DNA of 64,000 bases from Bilabrum cf. latius (taxonomy: Eukaryota > Bigyra: Bicosoecida > Bigyra > Bicosoecida), in NCBI GenBank assembly GCA_965178125.1, contig OZ237737.1:1364001-1428000 (forward strand), written 5' to 3'. Below the pieces are notes generated by a model. That model saw only the letters and a program-made list of their open reading frames with translations. It ran no database searches and had not been told where the DNA came from. Both the position numbers and the translations under genes were made by a program. Shown in pieces: positions 1 to 11,501 of this stretch (positions within the stretch are counted from its first letter, which is position 1; each line of letters begins with the position of its first letter).

Positions 1-1944
1 CCGTTCCAGGAATGCTCCGTGCCCGGATGCAAGCTGCCTCGCTGCAATCTGCCTGGCTCAACTTACTGCGAGGGCCACCATGCCGTCCGATTCCAGGAGC
101 CCCCAACACTGGAGGACTTTTTGCGCAACGACGTGTACAGGTCAGTATTCCGTGAGTACTGCCAGTCGGCCCGCCCCGAGATGCAGGACGTGCTGGGCTT
201 CATGGAGAGAGCTAAGGACGTGTCACAGCTGCGGGCCAAGCATGTCCTCGCGGAGAGAGCGAGGGTGGTGTTCGACCAGTACGTGCGCGAAGGGGCTGAC
301 AAGCAGCTTTTCTTTTTATCCGACGTGGACCCGAGGGAGGGGTCGGGCAGGGGGGCCGCAGCGATCGGATCAAGGTCTCGGCTGGATTCGGCCAACACGG
401 TCGGCGGGGAGAGCACAGCGGACATGGCAAGGGAGGCAAGCGGCTTTTCTCTGCGGTCCGCGGGCGGCATCGAGGATTCGGTTCTCGTTCCGGGTGCAGG
501 AGGGGACTCCTGTGGAGAGGTTGCGCAGTCTGGCGTGTGCGCTCCTGCACTGCCATCGTCCCGAGTGACTGCAAGTGGAGAGGACGGCGAGGCCCCTGCG
601 GGGCTAGAGGCTCGAGCCAGAGGCGGATCTACCACAACCGCAGCAGAGGCGACACCGCCAGCAGGACCCGTTGTTGATGCCGGCGCTAGCGCACACGTTG
701 GCGCTGGGATGGGGCCCCTCTCTGTGCCGGGTCCCATGGCACCCAGCAACGGATTAACATCGGGAACTCTGCATGCTGGCTTGCAGCGATCTCGTGGCGG
801 CATGAATCTGCTGGCAGCAGCTCCCTCGTCGGAGTCGAAGGAGGACCCCACTGGCGGTGGCACCGAGTCGAAGCTGTTTCCGTCCGGTGCAGGCGCGCCT
901 CCGTCACCGACAGTGACAGATGCCCCGCCGACTAGCGAAGCCGGTGTTGCTCCTAGCAATGGGCACGCTTCCACAAGGGGTCCAGGCCAAGCGTCTCCGC
1001 CATCCGGATCACCACCCCGGATCCGCGGTGCCAGCGCCAGGGCCAGGGCTAGTGCCAGGGCTGGGGCGGGTGCCGGGGCGCTGGCTGCTGCAGCCTCGGC
1101 GGCGTCTCCGGGACGGGGGCCATCCTTGGCGCACCGGGCCGACTCCACGGCATCAACGCGGTCCAAACAAGGCGGTGGCGGTGACTTTGCCCGGTTCTGT
1201 GCCAGGCGAGATGCCGAGGAGTACGAGGCAACTCGCGTGAGGCTTGCGGGGATTTTGAGGTACCTGTACCGGGTGCTGAGCGACGATTTCGACGAGGAGG
1301 AATAGGAATAGGCGGGAGCTGCTGGAGCAGATGCTGTTCCTGCTGCCGGGGGTGATGGTGGCAGCGACGGCCCCGCCGCGAGTGGGGCTGGTGCAAGCAG
1401 TTCGTCCTTGCGCCCGCCGCCGTAGACGCGGAGGAAGGGCGCTGTCAGGTCCACAGTGTTTAAGGGCCTCGTTAGGGAGTGCAGGTGGCACCTGCACCGA
1501 GTGTTCGAGGGCGAGTTCAAGTTCAGCCAGCAGTACGCAGCGTGGGCTGACGTGAACCTCGGGCTGGAGGTGCCCGAGGTAACCGCTGGCCGCGCTGCCA
1601 TTCTGAAAGCCGCTGGGGTGTCTATCGGCGAGGCCATGGGGGTGAGGAGGGTTTCTTCGGGCGAAAATGGGGGTGCTGGACCCGCGTCTGGGTCTGGTGC
1701 AGGGACGGGTGCTGGGTCTGCGTCTGGGTCTGGGTCTTCTGCTGCAAGCACCATGTCATCGGAGGCTGGTGTTGGCGTTAGTAGGGCTGGAACCGGCATG
1801 TCACCGGTGTCCACGCCAGATTCAGAAGCGTACCAGGCTGGTTTGGAAGCGCTGGCAGCTAGCCCTGAAGACGAGAGCAGCGCCGGCGACGGGGCGTCCT
1901 CTGCGGCTGCGGGTGGCGCGGCTTCAGGTGGATTGAACATTTGA
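1..1944 (+). CDS. RGS-like protein, 5' part missing
   Basis: The frame is open from the window edge to a TGA at 1942-1944 (647 codons here) and passes through three TAG codons (1303, 1309 and about 1423), read as Gln. The start lies outside the window. Near the left edge is a Cys/His cluster (CSVPGC, RC, YCEGHH) that could bind zinc. It is followed by a stretch with the helical pattern of the N-terminal half of an RGS domain (TLEDFLRNDVYRSVF..., about nt 104-300). About 390 residues of Ala/Gly/Pro/Ser-rich sequence follow, then a segment at nt 1456-1560 (VFKGLVREC...FKFSQQY) resembling the C-terminal RGS helices. A Ser/Ala-rich tail ends the protein. RGS proteins speed GTP hydrolysis by G-alpha subunits. 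The assignment rests on helix pattern only, and a second unrelated helical domain is possible. The gene converges on the epimerase gene 108 bp away. Confidence 0.55.
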
Positions 1945-2052
1945 ACTTGCACAAGACCGGCAGCTTTCGCAGTGCTTGCAGATTAGAATTCTTGCCAACA
2001 AGGGAGCAACCGCATCAATTACAAGCATCCCGGATACTTTTCTTGCCGCAGC

Positions 2053-3354
2053 TCACGAGAGAGCGTCCGGGCCACTGCCAGCCTCGTCGCTTTCCACTGG
2101 CAACGCGTCTAGCACCTCGATTCGCATGGACCACCGAAACTCTTCGCCCTGCTTCAGTAGAACCCTGCCATGACCCGTGTTGAGAGAGTCGGGCACCCCC
2201 AGCCACGGCTCCATGCAGATAAATCCTGGGCGGGGAGCAGCACCCGCATCGTCCGCAGTCGAGGCACGGCCGGCAGCTTCGAGTCCGTCGCCACTGCCAG
2301 GAGCGTCCGAGAGTGCGTCAGTGGAAGGAGGTGGCTGGCCCCACAGCACGAAGGTGTGCCACGGATCCAGCTGCGACACCTGTGCCGCTTCTGACGGTAG
2401 CAGAAGGCTGGATCCGTCCCTCTCCGAGACAGGGCCGCGCGCACCGCCGATCCACGAGGACACGCGGATGCCGGCGGGCCACTCTGCCTCTGCCTCCGCC
2501 CCCGCGTCGTCATCATCGCCTGTCTTGGCGGTTGAGACTCCCGGTTCGCCACTCCCAAAATTGAGCTCTAGCTATCGGGTACTATCAGGGGTGTGGGCAG
2601 ATTCCTTTCCGGACTGCTCGTTTGCGGAGCCGAGCACAGTGTCAAGGGCTCGCTCGTCGATGAGTTGCAGGCCCCCACCTGCAGAGGCCGCGGCCTTGCC
2701 ATCACTCGCCGTCCCTAGCTCTGGGATGCCCTTCACTTCACCTGATAGCAGGGATCCGGGTGCTAGGCACAGCATTTTGTACGCTTGGCCGCTTGGCGCA
2801 TGCAATTGCGCACCTTTCCAACGTGATGCGGGGACCGCTACGGATAGGTGGTTCCCGATCGAGAATGGCATCATGGTGGATTCGCCAGCCCGGTGGTTTG
2901 AATCGCCTGCATCTTTATTCTTCACAGTGTATTCGCAAACAATGCTGTTGCCCGACTCCAAAGCAAAACGAACCTGCAGCTCAAACTCGAATGGATACTG
3001 CATCTCCTTGCCATCTTCTACGCTACCACCCGAGCTTTCGATCGATAGATTAATATCATTTGTTGAAACTGCCTTCACTGCAAAATCAGCATCGTGGACA
3101 AACCCATGTAGTGGCATCTCCAAAGTACTTTCGCCAAGCTTCCATCGCGCGTCCTTGTGCCTGCCAACAGCAGGCCACAGCGTCATTGCTCTTCCTTGCC
3201 AGCCAGTTCCATCGTGGTTCGTTCCGAATTCACCGCCGTAAAGGATTTCATGACCCCGCCAAACGATGCTCGAAAGCTGCCCACCCTTCTTGATCACCCT
3301 GATCATGAGGCCATCCTTCTTGATCTCCAACTCCGGTCCCGCGGCACCTGCCAT
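2053..3354 (-). CDS. aldose-1-epimerase family enzyme
   Basis: 433 residues, intronless, TGA stop at 2055-2053. One in-frame TAG (2574-2572) is read as Gln. The start at 3354 (MAGAAGPELEIKKDG) gives the usual N-terminus of this family. An upstream in-frame ATG at 3600 would add 82 residues with no family resemblance. Family marks are GRHKDARW, the His-bearing MPLHGFVHDADF and PFSIGNHLSVAVP. After the TAG come DPWHTFVLWGQ and the Glu-bearing GFICMEPWLG. The catalytic Glu region lies downstream of the TAG, so the protein is complete only if the codon is read. Members interconvert alpha and beta anomers of hexoses or hexose 6-phosphates. Substrate cannot be fixed here; the LacX-like and glucose-6-phosphate 1-epimerase branches are both possible. 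An acidic Asp/Ala/Glu-rich insertion sits near nt 2480-2520. Confidence 0.85.
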
Positions 3355-3562
3355 CGACTTGCGACAAGCTGCAAATAGTGAGTAAGGCGTGAAGCTCTCT
3401 GAAAGAGTGCGCAAACCGATAACTTGTTTCTGCGCGATGAAGATGGATTCGACGGTTCCGGGCTGGATCGAAGTGACAACTGCAACCGCAGCTGTTGAGC
3501 CCTGCACTGTGATATGTAACAAAATTAAACGGTTCAAGGCATGAATTATAACATTTATTCGC

Positions 3563-5536
3563 TCAAGACGGAAAGTTAGCACCGTTCGTGCTGCCAGCAA
3601 CGCACCACGGGTGCTGCATTATTGTCGGGCCTTGCGCAACCACAGCCTCGACATACTCCCATTCGTTCGACACGTCGTTGAACTCTCGTCGAAATGCTTC
3701 TCCACAGGTAGGACACTCTGCTTCACCGCCAGTGGCATCAAAGTCTGCGCAAGAAACGCGGTGTGCACCCCCACCGTCGGACAGAGCACCCGGAGAGCCC
3801 GGACTGCCGGGGGTTGATGAGATGATCTGCTTTCCGGCTGTGGCGGCAGCGGGCTACAAGCCCGAGCCGGTACCCGAAGCAGAGGAAGACGAAGAAGAAG
3901 ACACCGCCGCTGCACTCGAACTGCTGCTTGATCCAGCAGCTGCCGCTGCTCCATTCGAAGCCGCTGCACCCGCGCCGGCAGCGACTGCCAAAGACGGCAC
4001 CGCGGCTGCAGCTCCCTATGCTCCAGTGCCGGTACCGGTGCCGGTGCCGCCGCTGCGGCTGCTTGCTGCGCCGTCCCAGGACCCTCTATCCCTTGCTACC
4101 TTCGCTGCACTCGTCAGCACGGTATCCCTGCGCGCCGTGTCATCGTCATCGTGCCCTACTCCTGCTCCTGCTCCTGCTGCTGCTGTTGCGCCCCAGCCCA
4201 GGGGACCGAGGAGGCACCACGCCCTGCTCCTCCCGCCCGCGCCCCCGCCCGCCCACTCGTCATCCAGCCGAGCCACCGCATGCCTCCGCCGCGCATGCGT
4301 GGCTACATCAGTTCCGGAGCGGAAAAAGCAACCGTCCGCCGCAGAAAACTCCAGGCCTTCTCCCGGAGGCCCCCTCAGGATAAGCTGCGCACAGCTCTCC
4401 TTGTCCTCCTCTACGCCCCGCCACCAGTGCAGACCCTGGGGTGCCGCGGCAGCAGCCTGCACCCCGGATGCAGACGCAGACGCATGCGCTGGAATAGGGC
4501 CAGCGGCTGGAAGCATGCTGGGGTGTCCCAGCTGCTCGGGCGCAGCGGGAACATGACTACCCTCGGCCATGCCTGCACCAGAGGCGGCTGCATCGGCCAG
4601 CATGCTGAGGACAACGGCCATGTCGCTCCCGGGCTCTGCCTGAGCCGCGGCTGCAGCTGCCGCCTGGGCCACTGCCAGCCCCGGCTGGCCGGCCCCTTGT
4701 TCCCCGGAGGCGGCGCCCAGCGCCTGCACGACTGCCTGGGACAGGAGCGGGTCCACTCGCGCCAGGGCCCGGGTCACGGCGAACACGTGCTGCTGCTGGA
4801 ATGGGGTGGAGCAAGCGGAGAGCGCAGACCGTGCCGCAGCAGCTGAAGGGCTGTCGCTGGGCCCGGCTCCCGCCTGGGAGGGAAGGGGGCCATCTGGGCC
4901 GGGCCAGTCGCCGGGATGCGTGCTGGGAAAGCCGTGTGCCTGCTCAACCCTAGCGCGTTTTGCCGGAGGCGCATCGAGCTCTGGACTGGAATGCTGGGCC
5001 CAGGGAGGCGGGTGCAACTGTGACTGAGCATCGCGGCCCGAAGCGGCGCTTGCCGGGATGGGTGCGCTAGGCACACCCGTGTGCGGTCCAGCAAGGCTGG
5101 AGTTTGGAGCGGTCGGAGCCAATGCATTCGATGCAATGCTTGCAAAATGATTCAAAAGCATGGATGTTACTGTTGGAAGTAAACTATTCGCTTGCCACAT
5201 CCGAACAACCCTCTCAATGTTGTATCTGTCCCCAGGAGAGGCCTGGTCGTACGCCATCACCAAAGTTTGACCAAGCCACCTATCGAGGCCACTCAAGAAA
5301 TGACCTCCAATATTTTTCACAATTGAGTCGATGAGATACACAATCGGAAGCCTGTGAGATGGCGGGGCCTCGCCCAGGCACTGCGCCACCGTGTATGCCG
5401 CATGGTCGGCCGAATCTGGAGCGTGAGAGAAGTACCCTGCGTGAGCCGTAAGTGGCTCAATGACTGCTCGAGCCGGGAATGTGCCCATACCACGGATCTA
5501 CGCTTGGAAGGCCTCCATAGGACGCAGAGTTTGCAT
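3563..5536 (-). CDS. PCF11: Pcf11-like pre-mRNA 3'-end processing factor
   Basis: 657 residues, intronless, TGA stop at 3565-3563. TAG codons at 5500-5498, 4018-4016 and 3856-3854 are read as Gln. The N-terminal 130 residues form a CID, the domain that binds the RNA polymerase II C-terminal domain (VIEPLT, HRLPIVYLIDSIVKNIGGHF, RVVRMWQ). In frame beyond the first TAG, the N-terminus MEAFQAQIRGMG completes the expected first CID helix. The middle is Ala/Pro/Ser-rich. The C-terminus has the zinc-finger pattern of Pcf11 (ECPTCGEAFRREF, NEWEYVEAV, HPWC) and is reached only through the last two TAG codons. Pcf11 acts in cleavage/polyadenylation and transcription termination in the nucleus. Start at 5536 or 5518 (both ATG). 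An AATAAA on this strand lies just past the stop, near 3559-3554. Divergent from the peroxidase gene. Confidence 0.88.
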
Positions 5537-5727
5537 GCGATTCCGTCATGGGGGATTACGGCACGGTACAAACAAAAATCCGATAAATGTCAGGCGCTCG
5601 GCTCCGCAGCAGCGCCTTGCTGATTCAGAGTGTTTCTGAGCGGTTTGCGTCCAACAGCAACCACAGCGCGCGATATATTTCTGCACAAAGCTAGCATACA
5701 CAGAAAATTCAACAGTTCCATTCGCAG
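5537..5727. promoter_or_regulatory. divergent promoter region
   Basis: The 191-bp gap between the divergent starts of the Pcf11-like and peroxidase-fusion genes must hold both promoters and 5' UTRs. It is less GC-rich than the flanking coding sequence. I see no clear TATA box or repeated operator-like motif. Confidence 0.45.
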
Positions 5728-8700
5728 ATGCGGCTCGAAGTGCTCGCACTTGCGGCTGTGACTGTTGCGGGCGTTGGCACGCTGGCGCAGAGTGGTGTGT
5801 ATAGCTCCGTGGATGGCAGCCTTAACAACCCAATCGATGGGTTGCTCGGGAAAGAGGATACAAGATTTCTTCGGAAGCTCAACATGGCGTTCTACGACGA
5901 CAACGTTGCGTCGATAAACCCAGGCTTGCCGAATCCACGAGCTGTCTCCAATTCCTTGTTTGGGGTACCTCCGTTCAGCTACAACCAAGCAAGAGTGGCC
6001 TTTATGGCTGCGGCATGGGGTAAGAGAAAGCTTATTGCGAAGCCGGTTGCGTTTTCAGTGGAGTGTGTCCGCAGTACGTGGTTCGCTGCACCGAGTGTTC
6101 ACACCGCGTGCTCGTGCTGTTCCGTTCCCCTCCCATTTTGCAGGTCAGGTGAGCCGGCTCATATTCAAATTAATTTTTTTTGTTAATCACAAGTAGAAAA
6201 ACTGGCGTTTGTGTTGCCCGATCTTGCAGTCGTCGGCGCACATCACAGAGCTAGCCCGTTCCCAGGAGCCACCCGTCTCGCAGTTCATCGCCCATGACAT
6301 GATCAGGACAATGGGACACAACAGCAGCGATCCTACTGAAGTCATTCAAGTGCCATCACCTGCCGGGGAGACCCACTTTGATGGTCCGACGATCCCGTTC
6401 AAGCGCATGCTGTGAGAGCTTGCAAACGGATCGAATGGACGGTCGGTTCACGCCCAAGCCTATTGATGCCCGCCCTCAAAATTAAGTCATGCTGAGTTAA
6501 CATTGCAGGTATGATGCCACGACGGGAACCGGCCCGCTCAACCCGCGACAACCGATAAACAGGCAAACTTCTTTCATTGACGGAAGCGTAGTGTACGGAG
6601 CGACAACGCAAAGGCTCAGGGAGCTCCGTACATTTTACCGCGGCCAACTGATCCAGGATCCGGTAAACGGATGCCCACGGAACAGTGCTGGGGTACCCAT
6701 GGCTGGGCCTTTCGGAAACTCGCCGGACCAGCGCCTGACCGGTGACGACCGCGGCAACGTGAACCCCGGCATTCTCGCGCTGCAGTGCCTGTTCATTCTC
6801 GAGCACAACCGCCAAGCAGCGGAACTTGAAGAGCGCAACCCGTCGTGGTCCGACGAAGTGCTCTTCCAAGAAGCCCGCATCAGGGTGCGCGCCATCATCC
6901 AGTCCATCCACTTCAACGAGTACACGTCTCTGTTGCTGGGCGAGCCACTCCCGGCCTACCAGGGCTACAACCCCGGCGTCGACCCGTCCGTGGACGTTGC
7001 CTTCGCCGTGGCAGCCTACCGCTACGGCCACAGCGGCATCAATTCCGTCTACTGGTGCGTCAAACCGGACGGCTCCAACTGCCAGCAGGGTCACCTGCTG
7101 CTCCGGGACGTCTACTTCAAGCCGTCCTACCTCAACTTCGGGACCATCGGAGACATCCTTCGCGGCCTCACACTGCAGCCCGAGCAAGAAATCGATACTG
7201 TCATGGTGGACGACGTCCGCAACTGGGTCGAGGGTATCAAGCAGGACCTGGCCATGCTCGACATTATGCGGGGACGGGACGGAGGAATCGCCTCCTACTC
7301 CACTGCGAGGCAGCAGTACGGCCTATCGAGGCCGCAGCGGTTCGAAGACATCACCTCAAACCTGCGCGTGGCGGAGGCGCTGCGCGCAGCGTACTCATCT
7401 GTTGACGACGTGGATCTGTGGGTCGGAGGCCTCGCCGAGGAGGCCTCTGGGACCTCATTCGTGTCCGAGACGTTCAAGGCCGTGATCAAGGACCAGATGC
7501 TGCGATCTCGCGACGGTGACCGCTTCTACTACAAGAACCAGGAGGTTGGTGGCTTCCGCAACGGCCGCTTCGTGCGTTACCTCAGCGATGAGGAGATCGA
7601 AGAGATCGATGCGACCAAGCTCTCCGACGTCATCCGGCGGAACACGGACTTCACCAACGCTCCTTCCTCCGTGTTTAGGAAGCAGGACGAGGTGACGTTC
7701 ACCGGGCTGGAAGTCATGGCTGACGGCGAGACCACCCCTTCCACGCCAGTCGTCGTTGTGCCTGACAGCCCCACCGAGCGCGTGCTGCAGGTGGATGACC
7801 GACTCACCATGCGGTGGACGCCAGTGCAGGAGCAAGACACCGAGCTAGAGATCACGCTCGAGCTGGACGGCGAGGGATGGGTCGGTGCCGGCTTCGGCAC
7901 CAGGATGCGGGGCAGCGACGTCGTCATGCTCACCTACCAGAACGGCCGGGGCCAGGCCACCGATGCCAAAGCTACTGCATACGCGCTCCCAGAGTCTGAC
8001 CCGCAGCAGGACTGGAGAGTCACGAGCGCCTCCCAGTCAGCTGGTGTGACCACGTGGACGGTGGCCCGCGACCTGCTAACCATCGATGGCAACGACTACC
8101 AGCTGACATGGTCGGACGGTGGCAGCGTAGAGATGCTGTTCGCGTGGTCCACCACGGAGTCCACGGTGGGCTTCCACGGCAACTCGAGGACGGCACTGCG
8201 AGTACCGCTGTACGCCGAGACCAGCTCCTCCTCCTCTGGAAGCGGCGGGCAGTGCCCCACGTGCACCGTGTGCCCAAGCCCGGCCCCGACTGCCGCGGCT
8301 TCCACCGATGACGACGACGCCGCCACCAATTCCAACGATGCCTCGGGCCTCAACGGTAGCGATGGCGGCTCGTCCACGCCGGATGCCTCGGGCAACACCG
8401 TCACTCGTAACTCCCTGGTGATCCAGGAGGGCGTGCTCTCCATGGAGTGGGCACCACCGGGCGACTCCGACACTGATATTGAGATCACAATGACGCTCGA
8501 GGGAACCGGCTGGATGGCGTTCGGGGTGGGAACAGGCATGGCTAACGCTGACGTGTACATCATGTCGGTGGAGGGAGGCCAGGGTCAGCTCACCGATGCG
8601 ATCTCAACCGGATACATGGTGCCAGCCACGGACGGGCAGCAGGACGGCGAGATTGTCACAGCAACTGAGGTGGACGGAGTGACCACGTTCACGTTCCGCA

Positions 8701-11420
8701 GGGCCCTAGACACCGGTGATGGCGACGACATTGCCATCGGAACGGGCGACACGCCCCTGATTTTTGCCTGGGACACAAGGTCTGATGTAGTGGCACCCCA
8801 CGGGCCCAATAGGGTGATGGCCTCCGTGGATCTCTTTGAGAAGCCGAGTGGAAACGGAACCTCCACTGCGAGAGTTGTGGGTGGAGGAGGAAACGCATAC
8901 CGCAACGCCAGGCTAGCAGCGTATGGCTTCCATGGCATCAGCATGTTCTCGACATGGGGCGTCCTGGTCCCGATCGGAGTGTTCACGGTGCGCTTCTTCC
9001 GGCACAAGTCCTTCTACCAGCAGTTCCACCGGTGGTCCATGATGATGGCAGCGACGATTACCATTCCTGCCGCTGGTGCTGCGATTGCCGCTAGCCAAAA
9101 CTAGAACATCCTGCTGCATGCCTACTTTGGAGTCACCTTGGCGGTGTCCATCATCATCCAGGTGGTGCTGGGAGCGGCGACCCGTAACTGGCTGCGCTCG
9201 GACAAGAGGCCGCCGAACGAGTTCTTCTACGTGATGATGGCCCACAGAGTCCTCGGGTGGCTGCTGTCTGGACTGGGCATGATCAACGTGTACCTCGGCG
9301 TGTCAATGCTGCTGCCCGAAGCCAAGTACTTCATCCTGGGGTACCTCGTGCTCATCTGCGTGGCCTACGCGGTGGTCGGTGTCTACGACGAGCTTATGCG
9401 GGATTCGGTGGCAACTCCGGTGTCCATGATCAAGGGCAAGAACAACGCAACTCTAAAGAGGGAATTCATCGCGCACAGCAACCAATCGATGACCATGGAA
9501 GACGTTCGGCGGAACGTGCGCGCGGGCTGCAAGTTCGTGATCCTTGAAGGATGGGTCTTTGACGTTTCCAAGTTCGTCAAGAACCACCCGGGCGGGGCGT
9601 ACCTCATCGAGAGGTGCGTGGGCTCGGACATCCATCAGTACTTCTACGGCCGGGAGGCCTTCGACCAGCGTGTGGGCAAGCACGTGCACAGCATCAGGGC
9701 CCGGGAGCTGCTGCGCAGCCTGTGCGTCGGTGTGCTGCGAGCCGGTGCAGCTTCCAGTGGCTCTGCCGGCACGTGGGCCGACAAAACGGTGGAAGACAAC
9801 AACCAATGGGAGAACTGGACCGTCCAGAGGGCCCACATTGTCAACCCAAGAGAGAAACGCCCTGTTGTTCACCTGGCCCTGCACCGCCAGGGTGCGAACG
9901 CCACAGAGCCGCACGAGTGGAAGCCGTCCACATTCGGTCGGTACATGCTCGTCCGTATTCCCAAGCCCGACTCCAGTCGCTCTACTAGTGAGGAGTTCAA
10001 GTCGGCCCTGCGGACCAGCATCTCGGGAGATGCGCCAAGGGGTGGCGAGCACAGGTACGCCATCCGGCCGTACACCATCGTTCGTCGAGCTGGCAGGCCA
10101 GGTATGGAGCTCTATATCCGCCGGTACGAGGGCGGCGAGCTCTCACCTCTCATGCACAACCTGCGAGACGGAGATCGGCTAGATATGTCGGGCCCGCGCG
10201 GACTCGGCCTCCATCTCGATGACGACAGCTCGGGAGTGGTGGTGGGCGTGGCCCTCGGCACGTGCGCATACACCTACTATGACCTGATCCAGTACGTCAT
10301 GGCCAAGTACGAATACGAGGAGTCCAACGGTCAGAAGCTGCAGCGGAACGACAGCTACATTTCTCGCGGATCGATCCAGCGCTCGGCCTCGAAGCGAACG
10401 ATGGGTCTCGGGCCTGACGTCACCCACTTTCGGACTCCAGACGACTCCCGCCGGTCCTCCTTCCAAGACGCGAAACAACTTGGCATGGCTGGGTCGGCAA
10501 GGACTTCGAACCCAGACCCGGCAGCTCGGGACTCTATCGGTCGCAGGGGTACCGGAGCCGGCTTCGCAGCCTCGAAGCACGGGGAGGATTCGAGCAGTGG
10601 AGGGAGCGGCAGCGATCGCGGCGACGTGTCTGACAACGTCCAGGAGGGCCCACGACGCAGCACTCCTGGATAGAGGCACCGCCGGCCATCCTCGTCTGAT
10701 GATGACCTACTGGAGGCCCTCGAAGACGCAGGCCTAGATAGAGGTGAGCACAAGGCGCAAGACTCGACGCGCGTCCCTGTTCAGCTGCCTGCTCTGCGCA
10801 CTGCGTCTGCGCGAGGCGATTCAGATGCGAGCAGAACGATTGATATCGGCGGGATGCACATCACGACTGCAAAGCACATCAAGATCCGAGGCGGAAACGT
10901 CATCAAGGACGCAGCGGCACAAGGCCGCTCCAGCAGGGACATGCATGACGAGGAAGAAGAGGTCGACATGGACGCGGCAAAGCGATACCTGAAGTCGAAG
11001 AGGCTCGGCAAGAAGCCGTCTCGCGCAGTTACGCAAGCGGATGAGGAGGATACTGACCAGGAGTCGCAGCCGTCAAGCCGTACCAAGCGGAAGCACTTCA
11101 ATGACCTCAAGCTCGTCTTGATGGTCGTCTTCGGCAGCGAGGACGAGGTGCTGGAGGCAGATTGGCTGCTGCACGCCGCCGAGACGTGCCCCTACTTTGA
11201 GCTGCACATCAACATCAAGAAGAAGCGCCGGGCGGAGCACCCTCTGCATCGGTACGAGAACCTGTACACGGGGTACCTCGATGAAGAGCGGCTGGCGCTC
11301 ATCCTGCCCCCGCGCAATCTGCTGACCGTGACGCTCTGCGGAAGCAGTCAGTTCGTCAGGGGGCTGAAGGACAAGTACCTCGCAATGGGGATGCCACGTG
11401 GCCTTGTTTCGGCAACCTGA
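5728..11420 (+). CDS. heme peroxidase-DOMON-b561-b5-reductase fusion
   Basis: Exons 5728-6019, 6144-6148, 6230-6411 and 6509-11420 join to exactly 1797 codons. TAG at 9102 and 10671 is read as Gln, and the stop is TGA. Residues 1-22 look like a signal peptide. The animal-type heme peroxidase follows: WGQ at the microexon junction, distal His121 in FIAHDM, RQPINRQTSFIDGS, proximal His334 in YRYGHS, and LDIMRGRDGG. Next come two DOMON domains (about 590-725 and 790-940), then a cytochrome b561-like membrane domain (about 955-1120) with spaced His in HGISMF, HRWSM, HAYFG and HRVLG. A cytochrome b5 domain has HPGG (His1186), and a ferredoxin-reductase-type module has RPYTIV for FAD, GTCAYTYYD and LTVTLCGSS for NAD(P). 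The order suggests electrons pass from cytosolic NAD(P)H through FAD, b5 and b561 to extracellular DOMON hemes and the peroxidase (inference). A low-complexity insert of about 260 residues splits the NAD domain. Confidence 0.9.
6020..6143 (+). other. intron 1 of peroxidase fusion
   Basis: GT-AG intron of 124 nt. Donor gtaaga at 6020, pyrimidine-rich tract and acceptor cag at 6141-6143. Splicing here and at the next intron restores the WGQ motif. Confidence 0.8.
6144..6148 (+). other. 5-nt microexon
   Basis: The five bases GTCAG lie between acceptor cag (6141-6143) and donor gtgagc (6149). With the last base of exon 1 they give Gly-Gln, completing the Trp-Gly-Gln found in animal heme peroxidases. 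Without them exon 3 is out of frame and meets a TGA. Confidence 0.75.
6149..6229 (+). other. intron 2 of peroxidase fusion
   Basis: GT-AG intron of 81 nt, AT-rich, with donor gtgagc and acceptor ttgcag ending at 6229. Confidence 0.8.
6412..6508 (+). other. intron 3 of peroxidase fusion
   Basis: GT-AG intron of 97 nt, donor gtgaga and acceptor ttgcag. It splits a Leu codon, and splicing joins FKRML to YDATTGTGPL before the conserved RQPINRQTSFIDGS. Confidence 0.85.
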
Positions 11421-11501
11421 TGTTGTGATGACTCTGGCCTATTTGACAATTATACCTTTACTTGCTTACTAGTCCGTATCACCGTGCAAATCTTAACAAA
11501 A

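Noticed and set aside
63-1952. 629-residue minus-strand open frame
   Set aside because: Antisense of the RGS-like gene, with Pro/Ala/Ser-rich shadow composition and no domain.
3588-4556. 322-residue plus-strand open frame
   Set aside because: Antisense of the Pcf11-like gene, whose minus-strand translation has clear CID and zinc-finger motifs.
6020-6229. One 210-nt intron instead of two introns and a microexon
   Set aside because: Direct joining of exon 1 to exon 3 shifts the frame into a TGA within about 20 codons and destroys the peroxidase sequence.
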